From Prochlorococcus sp. AG-436-K22 (GTDB taxonomy: Bacteria > Cyanobacteriota > Cyanobacteriia > PCC-6307 > Cyanobiaceae): DNA of 64,000 nucleotides. Where the stretch lies: NCBI GenBank assembly GCA_003212555.1, contig QCPK01000002.1, positions 1 to 64,000 on the forward strand, in the 5' to 3' direction. This document shows, in pieces, positions 16,538-25,749 of this stretch. The position numbers and the translations under genes are program-made. Below the pieces are notes generated by a model, which saw nothing but the letters and a program-made list of their open reading frames with translations, made no database searches and was not told the DNA's origin. Within the stretch, counting starts at the first letter, position 1; every line of letters starts with the position of its first letter.

Positions 16538-16570
16538 TTTGTCGCCCGTTTGTCGCCCGTTTGTCGCCCG
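16538..16570 (+). repeat. three tandem 11-bp repeats before the integrase
   Basis: TTTGTCGCCCG occurs three times without spacing, directly upstream of the integrase start at 16586. The unit resembles the 3' end of the tRNA-Pro gene (CTGTCGCCCCG). Tandem short repeats here could be recombinase arm-binding sites or control of integrase expression. Confidence 0.8.
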
Positions 16571-16585
16571 CTTTAGCTAAGAACA

Positions 16586-17781
16586 ATGCCCTCGCGTAAG
16601 CACGCTGATGATTGGGTACTGGCTCTGAGAGACCAGCTCCGTTTAAGCGTAGGTTCAGCTTACCGAGTTGGGGAGCGTCGTGGCAAAACAAAATTGGATG
16701 TTCGTTTTCAAAACGGCACAAGACAGTACGCAACTCTAGACATAGCTTGGCTTCCTGCTAACTCAAGAAAGATCCAAGAGAGTGTTGAAAAGGTTGCTGG
16801 ACTTGTAACAGGGGGAAGAAATGTCAAAGAAGCTTATGAAGCCCTTTTTGGAGCTTCTATACCAGTTCCAGAAGCAAACGAGTCAGCATCCGCTCTATTA
16901 GTTCAAGCATGGGATCTATTTGGGGCTTATAAAATTAGAAAAAATAAAATAAAAGCATCCACCTGGAATAAGGATTACGGGACAACTGGCAGACGATTAA
17001 AAGAAGTTTCTGATGCTAAAGACGCTTTTGACCTATTAGAGAGAGCTGGAGAGAAATGGGAAGCAGGATCAAGACAGAGGCAAATATCACTTCAACACAT
17101 TTCTGCAATGCTCAAGAGGGAGAAAAGATCTTAGCTGCTAATCGTTGGACTCCCCCAGTTGAATTAAAAGGGTTTTATGGGGATAAGGTTGAAGCCAAGC
17201 AAGATGCAGTTCCTTTGCAAGATGATGAAATTATTACTTTCCTAAAAAGCTTGCCTGTTGAATCCAAACATCCCCGAGACAAAGAGGCGGCAAAGCGTTG
17301 GAAGTTTGCTTTTGAATTAATGGCCGCCTTTGGTCTACGTCCAATCGAAATTAAACATCTAGCAGTTGAGAATGGAGAATTATGGTGCAATTACATTAAG
17401 CGCAGCGGGTCAGGTCAGACAAAACCTAGAAGACTTAGATGCCTAAATTCATGGGCTTCTGAATGGAATTTAATAGAACGTATAGCCAATAATGAACCAT
17501 TACCCCTATGCAAAGTAGGTGTTGCTGATGCTGCACGTACTTATCTTAAGAGACAAAAGTCATGGGATTCTTTAGCTAAGGCTGGCAAGACTTCCTACAG
17601 CTTCAGACATGGCTTTGCACTGAGATGTCACCAACAATATGGACTAAGCGTAAGGATTGCATCCGCACTGTTAGGACACAGTACAGATACGCACATTAGA
17701 TCTTATGGAACTTGGACTGATGAGGATGAAATTGATAAGGCTTTAGCTCGAGGCCAAAGATACAAGGAGTTGACAAGTTAG
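16586..17781 (+). pseudogene. tyrosine recombinase (integrase), frameshifted between domains
   Basis: The first frame (16586-17134) holds an N-terminal DNA-binding part and a SAM-like core-binding domain. The second (open from 17056, used from about 17120 to 17781) holds the catalytic domain. It keeps the active-site signs: Arg in AFGLRPIEIKHL, Lys near KRSGSGQTKPRR, SYSFRHGFALRCH, GHSTDTHIRSYG with the final histidine and tyrosine. The two join near GAGGGAGAAAAG with a one-base shift. Together they make a normal protein of about 400 residues. Either a base was lost, or this is an assembly error, or frameshifting occurs; no canonical slippery heptamer is seen. The enzyme would integrate the element at tRNA-Pro. 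Confidence 0.88.
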
Positions 17782-17875
17782 ACCAACCTGTTCACTATGG
17801 GTCTCAACAAGACTTTGCCGCGTGGGGATGCGTAATCCTCGCAGTTATTTTTATAACTGACTTGTCTGGTTAAAC

Positions 17876-17919
17876 GTCCAGAGGGTGCAAACGATATAAA
17901 CACCGACAGGTCCAGAGGG
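17876..17919 (+). promoter_or_regulatory. paired 10-bp direct repeats, candidate operator
   Basis: GTCCAGAGGG occurs at 17876-17885 and again at 17910-17919, 34 bases apart, close to three helical turns. The second copy ends 13 bases before the start of the AlpA-like regulator gene. Placement between integrase and regulator suggests autoregulation or recombination-directionality binding sites. Confidence 0.45.
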
Positions 17920-17932
17920 CCTTAATACACTT

Positions 17933-18157
17933 ATGTCTTATGAATTACCAGCGGGGCTTTGGCTCCGAACTAAGGATGTTGTAGGCGAATTAAATTTGTC
18001 TAAGGCAACTCTTTTTCGCAGAAAAAAGGAAGGCTATTTCAAGTTAGGGACTCACTTTGTAACTACTGGGCCAACTCCTAGAGCAAATGTTCTTTGGAAT
18101 GTTGATGCTTGCCGCAAAGTACTTTCTCTTTGGGAAGTTCCAGAGGAGAAAGGCTGA
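17933..18157 (+). CDS. AlpA/excisionase-like helix-turn-helix protein
   Basis: A 74-residue protein. LRTKDVVGELNLSKATLFRR is a winged helix-turn-helix of the excisionase/AlpA type, followed by a wing (GTHFVTTGPTPRANVLWN) and a short C-terminal helix. It starts about 150 bases after the recombinase and is co-directional, the usual place for an excisionase or element regulator. Confidence 0.75.
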   Translation: MSYELPAGLWLRTKDVVGELNLSKATLFRRKKEGYFKLGTHFVTTGPTPRANVLWNVDACRKVLSLWEVPEEKG

Positions 18158-18199
18158 TGTGTTCAAGGGTAAGGTCTTAGCAATGAAGATACTTGCCAT

Positions 18200-18409
18200 T
18201 TATTGGACTAGTGTCTGTAGATTCTTTGCAAGGACTCTCTTTACTGGATCAAACGTCTTTTCGAGTTGTCTACTAATAGGGTTAAGACTAAAAGGTTTAG
18301 TGTTTAAGGTATTAAGTTGACCACAAAATTCACAGCTAACAGAGGAAGCAGATTCGTCCCAATTGATTGGAGCACCGCAGCGACTACATTTTGTGGGAAA
18401 CGTTGCCAT
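18200..18409 (-). pseudogene. truncated zinc-ribbon paralogue
   Basis: The frame encodes the zinc ribbon MATFPTKCSRCGAPINWDES with the second knuckle CEFCGQ, then about 35 residues of linker and a stop before any membrane helix. The neighbouring full-length paralogue at 18412-19548 continues into a helix and a cytoplasm-distal domain. It is probably a remnant, though a free 69-residue zinc ribbon could still be made. It starts 3 bases after that paralogue ends. Confidence 0.6.
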
Positions 18410-18411
18410 AC

Positions 18412-19548
18412 TTATAAATTACTTCTCTTACAAACCTTCTTGAACAAGGCATCGTATTGAACACTGAGATGCTTCCTTTGAATCTTTTCATAAGCAAGAT
18501 CATCCTTACTCCTCTTTACTGCACGACGCCAAAGTTGAAGCATATCTTTTCTCTTCTGAGCAGTGCATTTATGCTCAAAGCCCTTACGAAGACCACAGGC
18601 TTTTTTATCCGCTAGTCTTTCAGAAAGTATTTTCTTATCTCTCCTGAGAATCTGTTTATGCCATGCTATATATTCGCCATCTTCAATGTCGGACATATAA
18701 GAATAGTTTGTAATCCACCACAGCTTTCCCATTCTTCTCGCAAGCATTTCAGGCTTTTCCCTTAAATATTGCTTCTCTTCCTCCTTCCCATATTGGCTAG
18801 GGAACCTTGATTGTCTTTCATAGAACTCATTCATTCCACCTGTTTGGTAATAAGCAATTAGTACTTGGCTACAATTGATAGCTAAATCAAAGAGGTTTTC
18901 TGTAGAAGGCTCTTCCCCGCCCTTTGAACTTGCTACCTTATAGACATTCCAATCTCCTGCTTCTCTTTTTGAACCAATGTCATAGTAATCTTTGCGCTGA
19001 GTGTGCTGATCTATGCATTCTGCAAGAGGTTTATTACGCCTATATTTAGTACACCAAGCTTTTTTATAAGCTATCGATGCTTTAGATTTCTCAGTCGCAT
19101 AAAGAACAAATTCTCCAGTTTCTTCTGGAAGTGGTGCTCTATAGGGTAGGTCTGGATAGAATGGTTTTGCGGTTTGTGGGTAATTTACTCGCATATATAT
19201 TTTCCAAGAAGCAACTAAACCTATTGGTATTGCAAATAGAAGTACAACATTCTTTTTTCGACTAAACAATCTGGTGATCTGTTTCCCTAAAAAATCAACT
19301 TGAGAGTCAGATAAAAGTTTCTGTTTTTTTAAAAGATTTCTTCCTTTTTCACTTACTGCATCTTTAGAAGGAATTGGGATACTCCTAAAAGCAAGTTTTG
19401 TTTTATTAAGGATGTCACCAACTACACCTATATATTGACTTCTTCCTGTAACTGGTTGACCACAGTACTCACAGTTTTTACCTACAGAGAATTTATCCCA
19501 TTGAATGGGAGCACCGCAGCGACTACATTTTGCTGGGACATTGCTCAT
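18412..19548 (-). CDS. zinc-ribbon / one-helix membrane protein (378 aa)
   Basis: Residues 1-35 form a zinc ribbon (CSRCGAPIQWDKFSVGKNC with CEYCG). Then come a linker with LLKKQKLLSDSQVDFLGKQI, a basic stretch, one membrane helix (VVLLFAIPIGLVASWKIYM, about residues 98-116) and a C-terminal domain of about 260 residues rich in charged residues and with several cysteines. The first 120 residues match the paralogues at 23158, 26465 and 29546. This one lacks TPRs. Its C-terminal domain is not recognised. Confidence 0.75.
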   Translation of the reverse strand: MSNVPAKCSRCGAPIQWDKFSVGKNCEYCGQPVTGRSQYIGVVGDILNKTKLAFRSIPIPSKDAVSEKGRNLLKKQKLLSDSQVDFLGKQITRLFSRKKNVVLLFAIPIGLVASWKIYMRVNYPQTAKPFYPDLPYRAPLPEETGEFVLYATEKSKASIAYKKAWCTKYRRNKPLAECIDQHTQRKDYYDIGSKREAGDWNVYKVASSKGGEEPSTENLFDLAINCSQVLIAYYQTGGMNEFYERQSRFPSQYGKEEEKQYLREKPEMLARRMGKLWWITNYSYMSDIEDGEYIAWHKQILRRDKKILSERLADKKACGLRKGFEHKCTAQKRKDMLQLWRRAVKRSKDDLAYEKIQRKHLSVQYDALFKKVCKRSNL

Positions 19549-19657
19549 GAATTAGGTTCGTTTCCCCTTGCCAGTTTAATGCCTTTCTTATCTCTTAAAT
19601 CATTACTGGCACAAATAGGGAAAGAGCGGCATGCTGATATTCCAAGCAGATTGAATA

Positions 19658-20006
19658 ATGAATACAGCAATTGCCTTTGAAACTGATTCTTTTGCTTACA
19701 CCAAAGAGGTTTGGAAAGGTGCTGCTAAATTCTTAGGTTTAGATAATAAAGATGGACGACTTCAAATCACCAGAGTTGGGACTAACCACATAAAAATAGT
19801 TGAGACAGAAGAACTTGGAAACAGGAATCCATTTGGGACTTTCTCCTGATGTAAGACCTTATGCAGCAATACAAGCCATATCAGAGTGTTTTAAGATCTT
19901 GCAGCAAGGGATTATTGATAAGAACAATAGAAATGAATTAAATAAAATAAGAGAAGCTTTAGATCAACTAGAAAGGCATGGTCAAGCAGAGATTATTGAT
20001 ATTTAA
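19658..20006 (+). pseudogene. hypothetical gene split by a frameshift
   Basis: Two overlapping frames (19658-19849 and 19800-20006) give a continuous small protein if joined near GGAAACAGGAATCC: first MNTAIAFETDSFAYTKEVWK and ITRVGTNHIKIVETEEL, then GLSPDVRPYAAIQAISECFK and a helical end. Alternatively they are two coupled genes. Family not recognised. Confidence 0.4.
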
Positions 20007-20099
20007 CTGAGCTGACAAAAAAGAGTACTAAAGGAAATAGTATTTTTTAGATGTCATTATTAAAAGACATGAGATAATAAGGGAAGAGGATTACTTATT

Positions 20100-21323
20100 T
20101 TGAAAAAAGAAATAACTAAAAATACATCATTAGTCTTACTAACCAGTCTGTACTGCTTTTTGCCAGCACCAAGTCTGGCGAATCCAAGCGAGGCTTATAA
20201 GGAGAAAGCAGATTGTATTGATAGCCCTGACTTTGTAACACCCAAAGAAAAGACATTTAAATACTGCCTCAAATCAAACGGTGTCATTAATAAAATCAAT
20301 GAGGAAGGAGAGCTTGTAGAAGAGAAAGCTCAACTCAACAAGACACTAGAAGACAAGGTAAGAAAAGGTTTTGGATCTACAACCAGTTTGCTTGAGTACA
20401 AGATTGAAGAAGATGAGTTAGTTCAATACAAATGCACAGCTAAAAAGGTTGGCTCAAAGTATGAGTGTGATGGATCAGGTGAGAGGTCTTTAAAAGGTGT
20501 GAGACCAGACGGATATTACCTTGAGAAAGGTTTGAAAGATATAGAAGATGAGAAGTGGAATGCTGCATTAGAGAACTTCACTTCTGAGATTGAGTTAAGC
20601 AAAGACAAAGATGCCTATTACCAAAGAGCTTTTGCAAAATTCATGCTTGAGGATTATTTGGGCTCAATTAAAGATGCCAATACACATCTGAAATCTGATA
20701 AGAACAACATCAAGGCATACAACTTAAGGAGTATGGCCAAGTACCAAATAAATGATCATAAAGGGGCTATTAAAGATTTAAACAAGCTCATCGTCCTATG
20801 GGAAAAGCTTGATGAGAGCGAGAGATCAGAGCTTGAGATTAAAGAAATCAACCCAGTCTTTGACAAGTTCTATTACCGACGTGCTTTGTCTAAAAGTGAA
20901 GCCGGTGACCAACGTGGTGCTGTAAAAGATTTTGACCAGGCGATTGAGAACAATCCACTTCATGGTCAAGCTTATTTCCAAAAAGGATTAGAGAATTATT
21001 GGTCTGATAGAGATTCAGCCTGTTCAGATATTCTGCAAGGCATGACTCTTGGGGCTTCTGATACAAGTAGCAACTTAATTAAAGAGAGAGCTGATTCTGA
21101 TTCGTTCCTTGATGAATTGTTTGACCAAGACAAAACATTGGTTGATGCTTGTGAAGATTCAAGTGATGAAAAGATCCAAAAGAATAAAGGCAATTATGAC
21201 TTTGAGCAACTGATGAATAAGTCCTATGAGCTATTAATTAAATACATATTGCTCGTGCCCATCTTCCTTATTGTCATTATTTCTCTTGTAATTAAATACA
21301 ATGGCAAAGATGATGATGAATAG
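20100..21323 (+). CDS. secreted/membrane-anchored TPR protein (407 aa)
   Basis: It starts at TTG with an upstream AAGAGG. Residues 1-27 are a signal peptide (TSLVLLTSLYCFLPAPSLAN). A cysteine-containing domain of about 110 residues follows, then about five TPR-like repeats (YYQRAFAKFMLEDYLGSIKD; YYRRALSKSEAGDQRGAVKD), and a C-terminal membrane helix (YILLVPIFLIVIISLVI, about 379-396) with a short acidic tail. It is anchored in the membrane with TPRs outside the cytoplasm, if the signal is used. It is followed co-directionally by the SPFH gene. Confidence 0.75.
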   Translation: MKKEITKNTSLVLLTSLYCFLPAPSLANPSEAYKEKADCIDSPDFVTPKEKTFKYCLKSNGVINKINEEGELVEEKAQLNKTLEDKVRKGFGSTTSLLEYKIEEDELVQYKCTAKKVGSKYECDGSGERSLKGVRPDGYYLEKGLKDIEDEKWNAALENFTSEIELSKDKDAYYQRAFAKFMLEDYLGSIKDANTHLKSDKNNIKAYNLRSMAKYQINDHKGAIKDLNKLIVLWEKLDESERSELEIKEINPVFDKFYYRRALSKSEAGDQRGAVKDFDQAIENNPLHGQAYFQKGLENYWSDRDSACSDILQGMTLGASDTSSNLIKERADSDSFLDELFDQDKTLVDACEDSSDEKIQKNKGNYDFEQLMNKSYELLIKYILLVPIFLIVIISLVIKYNGKDDDE

Positions 21324-21405
21324 GTTCTAATAATATAAAAATTAGTTTAAGCATCTGATAATTATTGACCCTACTGATAAACTGAATCAAATTGTTTAGC
21401 AGAAA

Positions 21406-22374
21406 TTGGCAATAGCCACGATAGAAAGTAATCCCCGGAAGGACTACTTAGTTTGGAGACATCCGAATAGAGATATCTCAGTTGGTTCGCAAATTCTTGT
21501 GAATGAAAGTGAAGAGGCTTTACTCTTTGAGAACGGACAGCTCCTACATATTCTTAAAGCCGGTAAACACTTAGTTGAAGCAGGTAATATTCCAGGTCTC
21601 GATGGACTGATTAGAAGATCTATTGGTAATAATTCAGCGATTAAAATTGATATTTGGTTCGTTACTAAGACCTCCTCTACTGACTACAAATGGGGCGTTC
21701 AATTACAAGCTAAAGATTCCACACATCAACTGATTGTTCCTGTTGGATCCTATGGCTCCATGCTCCTAAGAATTGAAGACCCAGCATCACTAGTGATACA
21801 GGTTGTTGGGAAGAAGATGTCTATGAGCAAAGATGAGCTCAAGGAATTTCTTGTTCCCAATATTGAGAGAAGCCTCAAGGACTACATCGCTGACAAGATT
21901 AAAAGAGGAACACTTGATATCTTTAGCATCGAATCAATTTTAGAAGAAGCCTCAACTGCAACAAAGAAATCTATTGAGCGCTCCTTTGAAAGATTTGGTT
22001 TAAAGCTGATTGATTTCTTCATTCAAGGGATTGAGGTTATTGGTGATAACCCTGAATACATCAAGATCAAAGAAAGTCTTGCAGATGCTGCAAGTTTAAG
22101 AATTAGAGCAAAAGCTGCTTCTGATACACAAGGTTTCTACCAACAGGAAAGAACACTTGATGCTCTTAATAAGGCTGCTGAGAAAGATACAGGAATGGCA
22201 GGCAATCTTCTTTCTAAAGGACTTGGAGGTATCAACATTGGCAGCTCTGGCAATAAGGATTCAGGTGGTGACATAAAACAAAAGCTCTCTTCCTTGAAAG
22301 ATCTATTTGATTCAGGTCTGATCTCAGAAGCGGAATATGAAAAGAAGAAACAGGATTTATTAGGACAAATTTAA
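21406..22374 (+). CDS. SPFH-SHOCT protein (YdjI / virion-core-like family)
   Basis: A 322-residue protein with a TTG start. Residues 10-215 fit the divergent SPFH family that includes Bacillus YdjI: LVWRHPNRDISVGSQILVNE, the ALLFENGQLLHILKAGKH strand pair, a conserved VPVGSYGSMLLRIEDP block and FGLKLIDFFIQGIEVIGDNP. Residues 285-322 are a SHOCT tail (LSSLKDLFDSGLISEAEYEK). YdjI proteins usually carry a C-terminal zinc ribbon and belong to a PspA-linked membrane-stress complex. Here the ribbon is absent but five neighbouring genes encode ribbons. I infer a peripheral membrane scaffold. Confidence 0.82.
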   Translation: MAIATIESNPRKDYLVWRHPNRDISVGSQILVNESEEALLFENGQLLHILKAGKHLVEAGNIPGLDGLIRRSIGNNSAIKIDIWFVTKTSSTDYKWGVQLQAKDSTHQLIVPVGSYGSMLLRIEDPASLVIQVVGKKMSMSKDELKEFLVPNIERSLKDYIADKIKRGTLDIFSIESILEEASTATKKSIERSFERFGLKLIDFFIQGIEVIGDNPEYIKIKESLADAASLRIRAKAASDTQGFYQQERTLDALNKAAEKDTGMAGNLLSKGLGGINIGSSGNKDSGGDIKQKLSSLKDLFDSGLISEAEYEKKKQDLLGQI

Positions 22375-22406
22375 ATCCTTATGATTAAAACCATCACGAG
22401 AGAGTC

Positions 22407-23084
22407 ATGAGAATAAAAAGAGCACTACCAATCCTTTGGCTTCCTTTAATAGGTTTCTGGACATTCCTCTTTGCTATACAGCTCAATACTCCTTCTACTG
22501 ACCTAGAAGGGGTTGTTCCATTAATCTCTTATTTACTGGTTTCATTCCTGCTTGTACTGCAGTTGCAGTTGGTTTTAGGCAATAAAAGGGAAGGAGCAAT
22601 CGTTAAATTTGGGACAACGAATGTCTTGTTATCATGCCTACTTGTTTCGAGTATTTCAGTCTTTTTAAATCTCGTTCAAGCTGCAGAGAATGAACTATCG
22701 ATTGCTCTAATCGTTGCACCGTTAATCATTAACACAATCATCGCCGAACTCTTCTCAGTATCCAACAAACAAATAGGTAAGAAGAGAGATGCTTGGATGA
22801 ATACCAACAAAGAGATTGAAGAAAGTCAGAGCAGATCCCTAGAAGACATTTCTAAAGAGAGAAATATCAGCCTGAGAACTAGAGAGGATTGGAAGAGATA
22901 TCTTCAACAAGCATCAATCGATCATTTGGGTAATAGTGAGATCTTAGATGAGATAACAAGAGTCAAAGATATTGTTCCCTTCAGCTCTTATTTTAGAACT
23001 GGCGAATCATCAGCAACTTTAAAGATGCTTGAGAGAGGGGTAGATGAGAGTCAGCTTCTTTTAGTACTTAAAACTATCAAATAA
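22407..23084 (+). CDS. four-helix membrane protein (225 aa)
   Basis: About four membrane helices in residues 8-115 (ALPILWLPLIGFWTFLFAIQ; LISYLLVSFLLVLQLQLVLG) are followed by a charged helical C-terminal half ending in TLKMLERGVDESQLLLVLKT, loosely like a SHOCT tail. It starts 32 bases after the SPFH gene on the same strand, so the two probably form an operon. Family not recognised; it may be the integral partner of the SPFH protein. Confidence 0.65.
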   Translation: MRIKRALPILWLPLIGFWTFLFAIQLNTPSTDLEGVVPLISYLLVSFLLVLQLQLVLGNKREGAIVKFGTTNVLLSCLLVSSISVFLNLVQAAENELSIALIVAPLIINTIIAELFSVSNKQIGKKRDAWMNTNKEIEESQSRSLEDISKERNISLRTREDWKRYLQQASIDHLGNSEILDEITRVKDIVPFSSYFRTGESSATLKMLERGVDESQLLLVLKTIK

Positions 23085-23157
23085 AAGAATAAGTAATGAA
23101 AAAACTAACAAGTAAATGTATTAATTATGGAGATCCATAAGAGAAGAAGCAGTAGCT

Positions 23158-25716
23158 ATGGGAAGAACATTTCAAAAATGTAATTACTGCGGAGCTCCAG
23201 TAAGCCTAAAGAATTCAGTCTTATTAGAAAATTGCAATTTTTGTGGTCAGCCAATTAATACAAGATTTAATTTCATAAATTTAGGCAACTCAAATAATTT
23301 TATATCTAGAGGATTTCTCTCACTAGAATCTTTTGCGATAAAGATAACAACTAGTTTAAAGGATAAGACTCTAGTATTAGCGAAAAAACAAACCATATTA
23401 TCCCAGTCGCAGATAGAAACTATATTTAAATATATTGATAAAATTTCTTCTAGTAGAAGAAATAGATTGTTGCTAATTGGTGTTCCCTTAGGTTTGTATA
23501 TTATAGCTACAATAAATGATCCATATAGAAAAAAATATAATCAACAGTGGTCTGAGAATAAGGAATGGTATGAAAGGAGATGTAGAAATGAATCTATGGA
23601 AGCTGGAAGTGAGTTTTTAGCTCGCAAATTATATTCAGATTGTTTCAAAGAGTTCAGGCAAGAAGTTAAAGAAGATGTAAAAGCTGAAATAGAAAAAGAA
23701 AAGATGAGGAAACAAAAAGAAAGAATAAGAAATAAAGAGCAAAGGAGGCAAGAAAAAATAAGAGTTAAAGAGCAAAGGGAGCAAGAGAGAAAAAGAATAG
23801 AAAAATCCAGGAAGGCTAAAGCAGCAAATGATAGGTGGATAGCTCAGAGAAAAAAGATAGCAGAGCAAGAGAAAAGGTTAGCTAAAAAAGATCTAAGAGT
23901 TAATCTAAAATTAGAGAAAAAGTTGACAATTCAAATATCAAAAAACAAGGATAATATATATATCCAATATAAAGAACGTGCAGATAAAAGAGATGAGATT
24001 GCTAAGGCAAATATTACCTTAGGGAAAAATAGCGAAGGAGATGGTTACAGACAGTTGGCTATAAATGATTACACCACAGCCATAAAACTCAGACCTGACT
24101 ATATAGATGCATATATTAATCGAGGTCTTACGAAGGAAGCCAGCTCTGACGTTATAGGAGCATGTAATGATTGGGCCAAAGCCTTTTCTCTAGGAGATAA
24201 AGAAGTTAAGGAATGGCTATCTCAAAGCTGTTTTTCTAAATATAGAAGAGCTGCAATTGAACAATTAGACAAAAATAATTATCAAATGGCTATTAAAGAA
24301 TTCACAAAGATTCTAAGCATTTGGCCCAAAACTGATTCTATTTTAGAAGAGCGTGCAAGCACACGGTTAAAATTAAATGACTATAAAGGAGCGATTAATG
24401 ACTATACTGAGGCCATAGAAATCAAACCTTCCGAGCACAATTATTATATTTCCAGAGCTAATACAAAATTAAAGTTAAAGGACTATAAAGGAGCGATGAA
24501 TGACTATACTGAGGCCATAGAAATCAAACCTTCCGAGCACAATTATTATATTTCCAGAGCTTATACAAAATTAAAGTTAAAGGACTATGATGGAGCTGAA
24601 GAAGATTATACAAAAGGAATTAAGATCAAACCATCTAAAGTTACTTATTACCTGTTAAGAGGAGATCTGAGAATTCAAGTTAAGAGTTACGATAAAGCTC
24701 TTTTAGATTACAATAAAGTCTTAGAATTAGAACAAGATAATGTAATTGCTTATCGAGAAAGAGGGCTTATTAAACTTAACTTAAAAGATGAAAATGGTTA
24801 TTGCAAAGATATAAAAAAAGCTTTGTCTCTAGGTGCAAGAAATATCAATAAAGAGCAAGTCAAGCAATATTGTCAACGACTAGAAATTCTAGCCAAAAAG
24901 CAATCTAAAAATGTGACTCTTTCAGAAAACGCAAAATATTATTTAGATAGGATAAGACCTATCTATCTAAAAAAAAGCAAATGTAAGGAAACGATTAGGC
25001 TTATTAATCTTTTGCTTCCACTATATGAAACTGATGTCATCTACTCCTATAGAGGAAAGGCTCAACAGCTATGTTCTAACTTTACAGAATCTATCAAAGA
25101 CTATAAAAGTGCTATTGAAATAAACAGTGAAGATTCGCTTTATTATAGCAACCTTGCTAAGAGTAAAAGCAAGCTTAAAGATTTCAAAGGAGCTCTTGAG
25201 GCTTATGACTTATCGATAAAATTAGCCTCAAAGGATTCTATTTATTATAGAGATAGAGGCATGATCAAAAATCAATTAGGAGATTACTTAGGTGCAATAT
25301 CAGATTTCCAAACATCTAAAACTACATTTAGAGAAAATTGCAAGTCTTCTGGATATTATTCTAATAGAAGTTGCAAACTAACAAAAGAAGGAAGAACATT
25401 TTACAAAAGCTCTTATGAATCTGAACTCAATGATGAAATTGGAAAAATTAGAATTAAGTTAAAAGATTATGTTCAAGCAATTTCGTCATTCGATAATTCA
25501 GGGTCGATGGAATCACGTCTATACCGAGGAATAGCAAAATATGAATTGCAAGATCTTGACTCTGCCTGCTCAGATTGGTATTACTACTCGAAGAAGAGAA
25601 AAGTGACAGGTTTTTTAAGTTACAAAGTTAAATATATAGCAGATCCTGATAAATTAAACTCGGTAAAACATAATGGCTCAACAATATATAGTTTGTATAA
25701 AAAGTATTGTAAGTAA
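23158..25716 (+). CDS. zinc-ribbon / one-helix / TPR membrane protein (852 aa)
   Basis: Zinc ribbon (residues 1-40, CNYCGAPVSLKNSVLLENC plus CGQ), linker with LAKKQTILSQSQIETIF, basic SSRRNR and one membrane helix (LLLIGVPLGLYIIATI). A cysteine-pair segment follows (RRC...LARKLYSDCFKEF), then about 80 residues of Lys/Glu/Arg coiled coil and some twelve TPRs from residue 290 on. Bases 24379-24582 are two near-identical 102-base TPR units. By charge, the ribbon is probably cytoplasmic and the TPR part on the other side, but this is not certain. Confidence 0.8.
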   Translation: MGRTFQKCNYCGAPVSLKNSVLLENCNFCGQPINTRFNFINLGNSNNFISRGFLSLESFAIKITTSLKDKTLVLAKKQTILSQSQIETIFKYIDKISSSRRNRLLLIGVPLGLYIIATINDPYRKKYNQQWSENKEWYERRCRNESMEAGSEFLARKLYSDCFKEFRQEVKEDVKAEIEKEKMRKQKERIRNKEQRRQEKIRVKEQREQERKRIEKSRKAKAANDRWIAQRKKIAEQEKRLAKKDLRVNLKLEKKLTIQISKNKDNIYIQYKERADKRDEIAKANITLGKNSEGDGYRQLAINDYTTAIKLRPDYIDAYINRGLTKEASSDVIGACNDWAKAFSLGDKEVKEWLSQSCFSKYRRAAIEQLDKNNYQMAIKEFTKILSIWPKTDSILEERASTRLKLNDYKGAINDYTEAIEIKPSEHNYYISRANTKLKLKDYKGAMNDYTEAIEIKPSEHNYYISRAYTKLKLKDYDGAEEDYTKGIKIKPSKVTYYLLRGDLRIQVKSYDKALLDYNKVLELEQDNVIAYRERGLIKLNLKDENGYCKDIKKALSLGARNINKEQVKQYCQRLEILAKKQSKNVTLSENAKYYLDRIRPIYLKKSKCKETIRLINLLLPLYETDVIYSYRGKAQQLCSNFTESIKDYKSAIEINSEDSLYYSNLAKSKSKLKDFKGALEAYDLSIKLASKDSIYYRDRGMIKNQLGDYLGAISDFQTSKTTFRENCKSSGYYSNRSCKLTKEGRTFYKSSYESELNDEIGKIRIKLKDYVQAISSFDNSGSMESRLYRGIAKYELQDLDSACSDWYYYSKKRKVTGFLSYKVKYIADPDKLNSVKHNGSTIYSLYKKYCK
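24379..24582 (+). repeat. tandem 102-bp TPR-encoding duplication
   Basis: Two 102-base units (24379-24480, 24481-24582) differ at only about two positions seen by eye; a third, diverged unit starts at 24583. One unit encodes exactly one 34-residue TPR, so the frame is kept. Confidence 0.9.
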
Positions 25717-25749
25717 TTTTTTTTATAGCCAGCTTGCTAGAGGTAATTA

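Noticed and set aside
17110-17134. Programmed -1 frameshift in the integrase
   Set aside because: No canonical slippery heptamer or clear downstream structure; a simple indel explains it better.
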